Below are positions 1 through 6,490 of a stretch of 13,492 bases of DNA, one piece after another; positions within the stretch are counted from its first letter, which is position 1, and every line of letters begins with the position of its first letter. The stretch spans positions 1 through 13,492 of the forward strand of contig JALSOY010000104.1 in assembly GCA_026986235.1 (NCBI GenBank). Direction: 5' to 3'. The notes beneath the pieces are model-generated. The model worked only from the letters and a program-made list of their open reading frames with translations. It was not told the DNA's origin and did not search any database. This stretch comes from Caldifarciminota bacterium (lineage in GTDB: Bacteria > Hydrothermota > Hydrothermia > B15-G9 > WFZT01). Both the position numbers and the translations under genes were made by a program.

Positions 1-266
1 TGCAGACCGCGGGATATTATCTCCTTCCCCACCTCGTAATGAGAACTCGTGGGGACCACGCAGCTTATGGCTTCCACATCTTTCAGGAGTTGCTCGAGTG
101 ACCTGTAAGCCCTCGTTCCCCATTTCTTTGCCACGAACTCTGCCCTTTCAAAATCAATGTCAAAGACTCCAACGAGTCTGGAGTTCTCAAGCTGGTGAAA
201 GATCCTCGCATGCTGGAAACCGAGGTGACCCACACCCACGACACCCACATGCAGAACTTTACTCAT
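1..266 (-). CDS. Gfo/Idh/MocA-family NAD(P)-dependent oxidoreductase, N-terminal part (possible GnnA)
   Basis: This is a partial gene; only the first 88 or so residues lie in the window and the rest runs off the left edge. The protein starts MSKVLHVGVVGVGHLG, a Rossmann nucleotide-binding fold with GxGxxG at Gly11, Gly13 and Gly16. A VPTSSHYEVG segment near residue 70 matches the usual PTxxH loop of the Gfo/Idh/MocA family. The ATG at 266 overlaps the lpxA stop by 8 bp, so it is probably translationally coupled as the fifth gene of the lpx operon. Such oxidoreductases often sit between lpxA and lpxB. In Acidithiobacillus ferrooxidans the gene in this place, gnnA, oxidises the 3-hydroxyl of UDP-GlcNAc so that GnnB can aminate it. 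GnnA is therefore a reasonable but unproven call. The family is clear; the substrate is not, and the catalytic Lys region is outside the window. Confidence 0.85.
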   Translation of the reverse strand, partial: MSKVLHVGVVGVGHLGFQHARIFHQLENSRLVGVFDIDFERAEFVAKKWGTRAYRSLEQLLKDVEAISCVVPTSSHYEVGKEIISRGL

Positions 267-1038
267 CGCTCTTTTTTAAAACTCCTCTCCGGGATTTTTT
301 AACAAATTCCACGAACTCCAGGGCGTCAGGACTGTCTTTAAACTCTTCGAGGATCTTTTCAATGGCCTCACCGGTGTTCAGATTTGACCTGAAAAATATC
401 CTGTAAATCTCCTTGATAATGCGGATCCTGGAGTAATCGAAGCCCTTCCTTTTGAGGCCCACGATGTTTATCCCGGTTGCCCTTGCCGAAACCCCCTGTG
501 CAATGACGAAAGGCGGTAAGTCCTGAACCAATTTGGAATTCGCACCGATGAGGGAATATCGTCCGATTCTCACGAACTGGTGGACGCCCACGAGGCCTGA
601 AATATAAGCGTAATCTTCCACCTCCACATGCCCGGCAAGCTGGGCCGCATTAACTATGATTATGTTGGATCCGATCTTACAGTTGTGTGCTATATGCGCA
701 TAGGCCATGATAAAGTTATTGTCTCCCACCACCGTGTAGTTCCCCTCACCTGTTGCCCTGTGGATAGAGGCATATTCCCTGATTATGTTGTTGTCTCCTA
801 TAATCACACCAGATTCCTCGCCTTTGAAGGCATAATCCTGGGGTTCAAGTCCTATCACAGCACCGTGGTATATGCGGTTATTCTCTCCAATTGTAGTTCT
901 ACCTTCAATTCTCACAGATGATCCGATCTTCGTACCTTTTCCAATCTTCACATCGGGACCGATGATTGCATAGGGGCCAATTTCAACAGATGGATCTATT
1001 TCTGCCCTTTTATCCACGATAGCGGTCTCGTGTATCAT
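259..1038 (-). CDS. lpxA: UDP-N-acetylglucosamine acyltransferase LpxA
   Basis: LpxA transfers an (R)-3-hydroxyacyl chain from acyl carrier protein to the 3-position of UDP-GlcNAc, the first step of lipid A synthesis, in the cytoplasm as a trimer. The 259 residues match the family length (262 in E. coli). Residues 1-185 form hexapeptide repeats of a left-handed beta helix, followed by a helical C-terminus with the typical NIVGLKRKGF. The catalytic His is His118 in AHIAHNC, with His115 alongside, and HQF is at 153-155. Two positions differ from E. coli. The chain-length ruler residue Gly173 aligns with Ala166, and the usual HRGT reads HRAT (Ala95). The start shares ATGA with the lpxC-fabZ stop and has a purine-rich GGAGAGGAA site just upstream. 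The downstream neighbour is a possible GnnA, so the acceptor could be a 3-amino sugar; that is inference. Confidence 0.96.
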   Translation of the reverse strand: MIHETAIVDKRAEIDPSVEIGPYAIIGPDVKIGKGTKIGSSVRIEGRTTIGENNRIYHGAVIGLEPQDYAFKGEESGVIIGDNNIIREYASIHRATGEGNYTVVGDNNFIMAYAHIAHNCKIGSNIIIVNAAQLAGHVEVEDYAYISGLVGVHQFVRIGRYSLIGANSKLVQDLPPFVIAQGVSARATGINIVGLKRKGFDYSRIRIIKEIYRIFFRSNLNTGEAIEKILEEFKDSPDALEFVEFVKKSRRGVLKKSDE

Positions 1039-2297
1039 CTTTTCCTCTCCACGATGCTGGCCATCAATTCGGCCTCGGCGACAATTTGACCGTCAACCCG
1101 TGCAAAACCTTTAAATTTCACCATGCTGCCACGCTTACGGATCAATATGGCCTCAATTTCGAGCCTGTCCCCGGGTTTCACAGGCCTCCTGAACCGTGCA
1201 CCGTCAATTCCGGCGAAGAAAACGAGCCTGTCTTCACGATTTTCAATGTGAGTCAGAAGCAAAAAACCGCCCGCCTGCGCTATTGCCTCTACAATTAAGA
1301 CACCGGGCATCACTGGCTCAACGGGGAAGTGACCGACGAAGAAAGGTTCGTTGTATGTCACATTTTTTACTGCAATGACCCTCTCATCCTCAAGGGATAC
1401 GACCCTGTCGATGAGGAGAAAAGGGTACCTGTGTGGAATGTACTTTAAAATTTCGTCAATATTGAGTTCCCTGCCATACACTACGCAGCTTTTCAGCTCC
1501 TTTATAAACTCAATGTGATGCTTATGACCGGTTCTTTCTGCAAATACGAAAAACTGAAGGTAGCCCGTGCCGAGGAGAGCGAGGTCGCCGAGCAGGTCAA
1601 GAATCTTGTGTCTCACAGGCTCGTCACGGAAGGACATAATTTCCGGATTTTTTATACCTTCATCGGTAAACACGATGGCGTTTTCAAGTGATCCCCCACG
1701 AGAGTATCCCATTTTCAGAAGTTCCTCAACATCCCTTTCGTAAACATAGGTCTTTGCCGGGGCAATCTCCTTGATGTAGGTTTCAGGAGTCACTTCAAGG
1801 CCGAGGAACTGCCTTCCTATGACATCATCCTGATAATCAACGGCAAAGCTTATCCTGAGCCTGTCATCGGGATGAGCGGCTATCCTTGCACCTCTGTAGG
1901 TTCTAAAACACGACCTGGAAAGTCTCCATATCCGGGCTTCTTTACCCTGCTCAGTGAGCCCCGTTTTCTCTATCGCCCGGGCAAACGGCAGGGCAGACCC
2001 ATCAAGAGCCGGTACCTCCGGACCCTCAACTTCTATTACTGCATTATATACCTGCATCCCAGCGAGAGCGGATAACAGGTGCTCAACGGTTCTCACCGTC
2101 TTCCCGTCTTTCGTCAGGTCAGTTCCCCTCGTGACACTGGAGACAAAATCCACACGGGCAGGTATTTCAACGCCGTCAACGATAAACTTTATACCGTAAT
2201 CCTCAGGTGCGGGCTTAATGATGACTTTTGTTTTCTCACCTGAGTGTAGTCCAGTACCTTCAAAAAAGATTTCACTTTTTAGAGTTTTCTGTTTCAT
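1035..2297 (-). CDS. lpxC-fabZ: Bifunctional UDP-3-O-acyl-N-acetylglucosamine deacetylase / 3-hydroxyacyl-ACP dehydratase (LpxC-FabZ fusion)
   Basis: This 420-residue fusion holds two enzymes. Residues 1-272 are LpxC, the zinc deacetylase of the committed lipid A step. It starts MKQKTLKSEIFFEGTGLHSG, and its zinc ligands are His73 (in VEHLLSAL), His230 and Asp234 (in HKILDLLGD), with catalytic His258 in TGHKHH. Residues from about 277 to 420 are FabZ, which dehydrates 3-hydroxyacyl-ACP in fatty acid elongation. It shows HRYPFLLIDRV, catalytic His323 in GHFP and Glu337 in PGVLIVEA. All catalytic residues are present, so both halves should be active. The linker is only a few residues. The frame is open for 20 codons further upstream, but I chose the ATG at 2297 because the LpxC family starts there and a GGAAG site lies 9 nt upstream. 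This start overlaps the lpxD end by 26 bp. Such fusions are known in Bacteroidota and relatives. Confidence 0.95.
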   Translation of the reverse strand: MKQKTLKSEIFFEGTGLHSGEKTKVIIKPAPEDYGIKFIVDGVEIPARVDFVSSVTRGTDLTKDGKTVRTVEHLLSALAGMQVYNAVIEVEGPEVPALDGSALPFARAIEKTGLTEQGKEARIWRLSRSCFRTYRGARIAAHPDDRLRISFAVDYQDDVIGRQFLGLEVTPETYIKEIAPAKTYVYERDVEELLKMGYSRGGSLENAIVFTDEGIKNPEIMSFRDEPVRHKILDLLGDLALLGTGYLQFFVFAERTGHKHHIEFIKELKSCVVYGRELNIDEILKYIPHRYPFLLIDRVVSLEDERVIAVKNVTYNEPFFVGHFPVEPVMPGVLIVEAIAQAGGFLLLTHIENREDRLVFFAGIDGARFRRPVKPGDRLEIEAILIRKRGSMVKFKGFARVDGQIVAEAELMASIVERKR

Positions 2298-3300
2298 CAC
2301 CAAAAACTTCCTTTTCGAGTCTTTTGAGTCTCTCGACGAATTCTGGTAATCTATCAAGCAGGGATCTTGTCCTTAGGTAATGCCTCCTTTCCCTTGCCAT
2401 GTAACCTTCGTAGATTTTTCTTTGTGGAACCGATTTGGAAACTCCGGATTTTGCCATAATTATGGCTCTGTCTCCAACCTCTATGTGATCTGCAACTCCC
2501 ACCTGACCGCCCATCATCACCCATTTGCCGATCCTCGTACTGCCGGCAATACCCGTTTGAGCAGCCATCACCGTGTGCTCTCCAACGGTAACATTGTGTC
2601 CAATCTGGATGAGGTTATCCAGTTTTACACCCCTTCCGATTCTCGTTTCCCCAATGGTTGCCCTGTCGATGGTGCAATTTGCACCTATCTCCACATCGTC
2701 CTCTATAACCACCCTTCCCACCTGCGGTATTTTGATGTAACCATCTGGAGTCTTTAAGAATCCAAAGCCATCGGTTCCAATCTTCGTCCCTGAGTGGATG
2801 ACCACCCGGTTTCCTATAACGGTGTCATTCCCTATGTAAACGAATGGGTAAATTCTGACATCAGAACCTATTCTGACATTGTCCCCGATAAAGACATGGG
2901 GGAAGATCACCGAGTTGTCACCGATCACCGTGCCTGATCCAACAAAGGACCACATTCCCACGGTTACATTTTTACCCATTCTGGCTGTTTCTGAGATATG
3001 AGCCTCTCCTGAAATACCGGAACTGATTTGAGTTTCCCTGACAAACAGACCGAGGACATCAACCATGTATCTTCTGGGATCTGAAACGATGATAAGTGCA
3101 CGGGCAACATCTCTGTCGGGTTTTTCTCTGCATACTGCTGCTCCGGCTCCCTTTTCCGGGATGTTTTTCACTCTCCCTGGCTCGAAGATAAAGATGAGCG
3201 AATCCGGCGTCGCAGACTCCGGCGGTGATACTCTTTTTACATCCACATCTTCCCCTAAAAGGGTTCCACCAAATTTTTTAACGATTTCCGATACCTTCAA
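2272..3300 (-). CDS. lpxD: UDP-3-O-acylglucosamine N-acyltransferase LpxD
   Basis: LpxD adds the second, amide-linked 3-hydroxyacyl chain at the 2-amino group, after LpxC has removed the acetyl group. The 342 residues fit the family. Residues 1-95 are the uridine-binding LpxD N-terminal domain. Residues 96-290 are hexapeptide repeats of a left-handed beta helix. A C-terminal charged helix (about 300-335) is typical of LpxD trimers. The catalytic His is His235 in IQIGHNVTVG, where many homologues have Ala before the His, and a conserved DGFGF is at 177-181. The start codon is TTG: an in-frame TGA lies two codons upstream, no ATG is near, and AGAGGTG stands 4 nt before the TTG. The gene is 35 nt downstream of the HAD gene, and its last codons overlap lpxC-fabZ in another frame. 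Confidence 0.96.
   Translation of the reverse strand: MKVSEIVKKFGGTLLGEDVDVKRVSPPESATPDSLIFIFEPGRVKNIPEKGAGAAVCREKPDRDVARALIIVSDPRRYMVDVLGLFVRETQISSGISGEAHISETARMGKNVTVGMWSFVGSGTVIGDNSVIFPHVFIGDNVRIGSDVRIYPFVYIGNDTVIGNRVVIHSGTKIGTDGFGFLKTPDGYIKIPQVGRVVIEDDVEIGANCTIDRATIGETRIGRGVKLDNLIQIGHNVTVGEHTVMAAQTGIAGSTRIGKWVMMGGQVGVADHIEVGDRAIIMAKSGVSKSVPQRKIYEGYMARERRHYLRTRSLLDRLPEFVERLKRLEKEVFGDETENSKK
2307..2315 (-). promoter_or_regulatory. Ribosome binding site of lpxC-fabZ inside lpxD
   Basis: On the minus strand, AAAAGGAAG lies 9 nt before the ATG at 2297, inside the last codons of lpxD. It supports starting LpxC at MKQKTLKSE rather than at the open frame 20 codons earlier. Confidence 0.65.
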
Positions 3301-3304
3301 ATTT

Positions 3305-3311
3305 CACCTCT
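3305..3311 (-). promoter_or_regulatory. Ribosome binding site fixing the TTG start of lpxD
   Basis: On the minus strand, AGAGGTG lies 4 nt before the TTG at 3300. An in-frame TGA two codons upstream excludes any longer protein, so this site supports the TTG start. Confidence 0.7.
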
Positions 3312-3335
3312 TACAAGGGATTGACAGCAGGGACT

Positions 3336-4031
3336 TTATTTTCCTGTATTCTGGTTGAGATTATCAACGATTTTCAGGAGTTCAATGATATCGTCAATAT
3401 CGTAATCGGCTCCAGAGTTAAGAGTTCCAAATGTGTCGCCGTACCGGGCGAAAACTGTTATCATGCCGATCTTGGCGGCTCCTGTTATGTCCCTTTCTGC
3501 CCAATCGCCCACCATGACCGTTTCACGGGGTTCGAGACCCATCTGATCGAGAACAAACCTGAAGGGTTTTGGTGAGGGTTTTCTCTCCCCCGTATCTTCA
3601 AATGCCACGACGACCTCAAAGAAGTGGTGGAGACCGACCTGCGCGAGTCTCGTCCAGGCCTGAAGTCTTGGCGCGTCGGAAACCACGGCAAGCCTCAGGC
3701 CCCTTCTTAATAGTTGCATGAGTGTGTACTGAACATGGGGGTAGAGAACGAGTGCAGCCTCTTTTGCCCTCCGGTATCCCACTATACCGGCTGCAAGAAT
3801 CCTGTAGTCTATGTGTCCAAAGTTCTCCAGGAGAAACTTGTTGAAAACCTGCTGGTCCTCTATACCTTCCCGGTCGTAGATCTCGAAGATCTTTCTGTAC
3901 GCCTCCTCCTTTGTCATGTTCAGCCCTGCGTCAATCATCGCCTCAATGGCGGAGTTCACCGCCTCTTCCTTCATCCTCATAAAATCCACAAGGGTATTAT
4001 CGAGGTCAAAAACTACCGCTTTTATCATCAT
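3336..4031 (-). CDS. HAD-superfamily hydrolase, subfamily IA (phosphatase of unknown substrate)
   Basis: This 231-residue cytoplasmic hydrolase has all four HAD motifs. Motif I is DLDNTL with nucleophile Asp9 and acid Asp11. Motif II is VVSD with Ser118. Motif III is Lys151 in ERKPSP. Motif IV is GDWAERD with Asp176 and Asp181. A helical C1 cap (about residues 15-95) places it in subfamily I. The N-terminal DFMRMKEEAVNSAIEAMIDA is typical of a broad archaeal/bacterial HAD-IA group whose substrates are mostly unassigned. It is the first gene of the lpx operon, directly behind a perfect sigma-70 promoter. Two ATG codons stand in a row (4031 and 4028); no Shine-Dalgarno site is visible, which fits a leaderless transcript. 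A role in envelope sugar metabolism is possible from context alone. It is not like GmhB or KdsC, which lack this cap. Confidence 0.9.
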   Translation of the reverse strand: MMIKAVVFDLDNTLVDFMRMKEEAVNSAIEAMIDAGLNMTKEEAYRKIFEIYDREGIEDQQVFNKFLLENFGHIDYRILAAGIVGYRRAKEAALVLYPHVQYTLMQLLRRGLRLAVVSDAPRLQAWTRLAQVGLHHFFEVVVAFEDTGERKPSPKPFRFVLDQMGLEPRETVMVGDWAERDITGAAKIGMITVFARYGDTFGTLNSGADYDIDDIIELLKIVDNLNQNTGK

Positions 4032-4036
4032 AAACC

Positions 4037-4065
4037 ATTATAAATTCGCAACTTTCCAATGTCAA
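4037..4065 (-). promoter_or_regulatory. Perfect sigma-70 promoter of the HAD-lpx operon
   Basis: Read on the minus strand, TTGACA (4065-4060) and TATAAT (4042-4037) are both exact consensus matches with an exact 17-bp spacer. The -10 box ends 5 nt before the ATG at 4031, so the predicted first transcribed base is the A of that ATG or very close to it. The mRNA would then be leaderless. Confidence 0.85.
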
Positions 4066-4090
4066 ACCCCCACTCGAGGGTGTTCGAAAA

Positions 4091-4123
4091 ATCCCCCCTC
4101 CTTTAGGAGGGGGACAGGGGGAT
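4091..4123. repeat. G/C-rich nested palindrome, REP/MITE-like
   Basis: CCCCCTCCT (4094-4102) pairs with AGGAGGGGG (4105-4113) around a tiny loop. An outer pair, ATCCCCC (4091-4097) and GGGGGAT (4117-4123), can form an alternative stem. The C-run and G-run pattern resembles short dispersed palindromic elements seen in many bacterial genomes. It lies between two divergent promoters, is not followed by a T-run in either direction, and so is unlikely to be a terminator. Further copies elsewhere in this genome would confirm an interspersed repeat. A perfect AT palindrome, AATTTAAATT (4160-4169), lies to its right; its role is unknown. Confidence 0.65.
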
Positions 4124-4199
4124 GTATTCCGCTTGAATTTTCAATCTTCATCCGGACTCAATTTAAATTACTCAGGAGTTTCGGAAAAGTGTGGCATGG

Positions 4200-4228
4200 T
4201 TGAAAATTGTATGTGGGGAATTTAAAAT
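4200..4228 (+). promoter_or_regulatory. Sigma-70-type promoter of the hydratase-carboxylase operon
   Basis: TTGAAA (4200-4205) and TAAAAT (4223-4228) each match consensus at 5 of 6 positions and are separated by exactly 17 bp. The -10 box ends 7 nt before the ATG at 4236, so transcription should begin at or next to that ATG. It overlaps the longer open frame starting at the GTG at 4191, which argues against that start. Confidence 0.7.
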
Positions 4229-4235
4229 AAGCGAG

Positions 4236-5003
4236 ATGGAAACCATTAAATACGAGGTCAGGAACGGAGTTTTCTGGGTCACTTTAAACAGGCCGGAAAT
4301 TCACAACGCATTCAACGATCAGATGATAGGTGAACTCCGTCAGGCCCTGAAGATTGCAAGGGAGCAAAGTCCCCGTGTTCTCGTTCTTACAGGCGAGGGG
4401 AAATCCTTCTCTGCAGGTGCTGACCTCAACTGGATGAAGAGGATGAAGGATTTTTCTTACGAAGAGAATTACAGAGACTCCCTTGAACTTGGCCATCTCC
4501 TTTACGAGATATACACATTTCCAGCTCCCACTATAGCCCTCGTAAACGGTCATGCCTTCGGCGGAGGCGTGGGTCTCATTGCAGCCACTGACTTTGCCAT
4601 TTCAGTAAAAAACGCAAAGTTTGGACTGACAGAAGTGACCCTCGGGCTGGTTCCCGCAGTGATCTCACCCTATCTCCTCAAAAGGATGGGTGAGAGAAAC
4701 CTGAAAGAACTCTGCCTCACTGGCAGGAGAATAACTGCAGAAGAGGCCCTGAAATATGGACTTTTAAACGAAATTTCAGATGACATATACAGACGGGGTG
4801 AGGAGTTGATACGGGAACTCAAAAAAGCATCTCCCAATGCCCAGAAAGTGTGTAAGGAACTTGTAAGAAACATTTACGAGATGCCCCTTGATGGAGCCCT
4901 GAGGTACACATCAGAGGTCATAGCAAAAATCAGGGTTTCCGAAGAGGGTCAGGAAGGCATGAACGCATTTTTTGAAAAAAGGAGGCCCGGATGGCAAGAA
5001 TAA
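4236..5003 (+). CDS. Enoyl-CoA hydratase/isomerase family protein, methylglutaconyl-CoA hydratase-like
   Basis: This is a 255-residue crotonase-fold enzyme of normal length. Crotonases stabilise an acyl-CoA enolate in an oxyanion hole, seen here as FSAGADLNWMKRM (58-70) and NGHAFGGGVGL (104-114). The catalytic-glutamate region is LTEVTLGLVPAVISPYLLKR (131-150). AGADLNWM together with GLVPAVISPY is characteristic of LiuC-type methylglutaconyl-CoA hydratases of leucine breakdown, and the next genes encode a biotin-dependent acyl-CoA carboxylase, as in liu clusters. The specific substrate is inferred. The frame is open back to a GTG at 4191, but I chose the ATG at 4236 because the family usually starts here and the 4200-4228 promoter occupies the longer version. 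No clear Shine-Dalgarno site precedes the ATG. The end overlaps the next gene by 13 bp. Confidence 0.92.
   Translation: METIKYEVRNGVFWVTLNRPEIHNAFNDQMIGELRQALKIAREQSPRVLVLTGEGKSFSAGADLNWMKRMKDFSYEENYRDSLELGHLLYEIYTFPAPTIALVNGHAFGGGVGLIAATDFAISVKNAKFGLTEVTLGLVPAVISPYLLKRMGERNLKELCLTGRRITAEEALKYGLLNEISDDIYRRGEELIRELKKASPNAQKVCKELVRNIYEMPLDGALRYTSEVIAKIRVSEEGQEGMNAFFEKRRPGWQE
4979..4985 (+). promoter_or_regulatory. Strong ribosome binding site of the biotin carboxylase gene
   Basis: AAGGAGG lies 5 nt before the ATG at 4991, inside the last codons of the hydratase gene. It fixes the biotin carboxylase start and implies independent initiation despite the 13-bp overlap. Confidence 0.75.
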
Positions 5004-6490
5004 AGAAAGTTCTCGTTGCAAATAGAGGGGAAATTGCAGTAAGGATTATAAAGGCCTTAAAAGAACTCGGTATCACATCAGTTGCCGTCTATTCTGATGC
5101 AGACAGGGATGCCCTCCATGTGATCCTTGCAGACGAAGTTGAGTACATTGGGCCTCCGGAACCGCTCAAAAGTTATCTTGACATTGAGAAAATCATAGAT
5201 GTGGCCAGGAAACGCGATGTGGACGCCATTCATCCAGGATACGGATTCCTTGCAGAAAATCCAGAATTCGCACAGGCGGTCATCGACGCAGGCCTGATAT
5301 TCATCGGCCCGAGACCTGAAACCATAAGACTCCTGGGTAACAAAGTGGAATCCCGCCAGAAGCTCGTTGATGCCGGTGTTCCCCTGATTCCCGGTATGCT
5401 CGCCACAGGATTATCCATGGAGGAGTACAAAAAAGAGGCAGAAAAGATCGGATATCCAGTGATGATAAAGGCCGCAGCAGGAGGTGGCGGTAAGGGTATG
5501 AGAATCGTCTATTCCCCCGACAAACTTGAAAGTGCCATCCAGGCTGCACAGAGGGAGGCAAAGTCCGCCTTCGGAGATGAATCAGTTTACATTGAAAAAT
5601 ACATAGAGAACCCCCGTCACATAGAAATACAAATCCTCGGTGACAGGCACGGAAACTATGTCCATCTCTTTGAAAGGGAATGCTCCATACAGAGACGGCA
5701 TCAGAAGATTATAGAGGAAACACCTTCAACCGCTCTCACCCATGAAAAAAGAATGGAAATGGGAGAAACCGCCATCAGAGTGGCCAAAACGGTGGGTTAC
5801 GAAAGTGCAGGAACTGTTGAATTCCTCTTCGATAAGTACGGGAACTTCTACTTCCTTGAGGTCAATACCAGAATACAGGTGGAGCATCCTATAACCGAAA
5901 TGGTCACATGCAGGGACCTGGTGAAGGAGCAGATCAATATCGCGGAAGGAAATCCCATCTCTTTTAAGCAGGAAGATTTAAGGCAGCACGGTCACGCCAT
6001 CGAATGCAGAATCTACGCCGAGGATCCGGAAAAGGATTTCATGCCTTCACCCGGTAAAATCATCTTCGTAAGTGAGCCTTCGGGACCGGGTATCCGTGTG
6101 GATACAGGTATTTACTCGGGCTTCGAGGTCCCACCTTACTACGATCCCATACTCTCCAAGCTCATCGTATGGGGAAGGGACAGGGAAGAAGCCCGCAGAA
6201 GGATGATCGAGGCCCTGAAAAATTATGTCGTGCTGGGCATAAAAACCAATATCCCGTATCTCATCGACATTCTCGAACACCCGGAGTTCGTTAAAGGCAA
6301 TACATTTACCACATTCATTCCGGATCACATGCAGAACTGGAAGCCAGAGACGGGTGTTCCCCTCCATGTATTCATGGCAGTTGAAGCCTTTCAGGAATCA
6401 TCCTCACCTGTTAGCGTTTCACAGGACGGACGAAAGAAAAGGATCTCTGATCCCTGGCTTACGGTGGGGAACTGGAGGATCGTAAAATGA
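4991..6490 (+). CDS. Biotin carboxylase subunit of an acyl-CoA carboxylase (probably 3-methylcrotonyl-CoA type)
   Basis: This 499-residue ATP-grasp enzyme uses ATP and bicarbonate to carboxylate biotin on its carrier protein. The N-terminal domain has VANRGEIAVRI and HPGYGFLAEN. The ATP-grasp domain has Lys160, the glycine loop GGGGKGMR (164-171) and ERECSIQRRHQKIIEE. The active-site segment EVNTRIQVEH has Glu290, Asn292, Arg294, Gln296, Val297 and Glu298, and Arg340 is in HAIECRIYAED. A plain AccC ends near residue 450. This one carries about 50 more residues ending DPWLTVGNWRIVK, like the part that precedes the BT domain in propionyl- and methylcrotonyl-CoA carboxylase alpha subunits. The next gene supplies the BT-like and biotin domains, so the alpha subunit seems split in two. 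The LiuC-like gene upstream favours methylcrotonyl-CoA. The carboxyltransferase beta subunit is not in the window. An accC role in fatty acid synthesis cannot be excluded. Confidence 0.93.
   Translation: MARIKKVLVANRGEIAVRIIKALKELGITSVAVYSDADRDALHVILADEVEYIGPPEPLKSYLDIEKIIDVARKRDVDAIHPGYGFLAENPEFAQAVIDAGLIFIGPRPETIRLLGNKVESRQKLVDAGVPLIPGMLATGLSMEEYKKEAEKIGYPVMIKAAAGGGGKGMRIVYSPDKLESAIQAAQREAKSAFGDESVYIEKYIENPRHIEIQILGDRHGNYVHLFERECSIQRRHQKIIEETPSTALTHEKRMEMGETAIRVAKTVGYESAGTVEFLFDKYGNFYFLEVNTRIQVEHPITEMVTCRDLVKEQINIAEGNPISFKQEDLRQHGHAIECRIYAEDPEKDFMPSPGKIIFVSEPSGPGIRVDTGIYSGFEVPPYYDPILSKLIVWGRDREEARRRMIEALKNYVVLGIKTNIPYLIDILEHPEFVKGNTFTTFIPDHMQNWKPETGVPLHVFMAVEAFQESSSPVSVSQDGRKKRISDPWLTVGNWRIVK

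Noticed and set aside
2298..2357. Longer LpxC start 20 codons upstream
   Set aside because: The family begins at MKQKTLKSE, a ribosome binding site fits the ATG at 2297, and the longer version would overlap lpxD by 86 bp.
4091..4123. Palindrome as a transcription terminator
   Set aside because: It lies upstream of both divergent promoters, no gene ends there, and no T-run follows on either strand.
4191..4235. Longer hydratase start at the GTG at 4191
   Set aside because: It adds 15 residues unlike the family N-terminus and overlaps a good promoter (4200-4228). An AGGAG 13 nt upstream is too far to be convincing.
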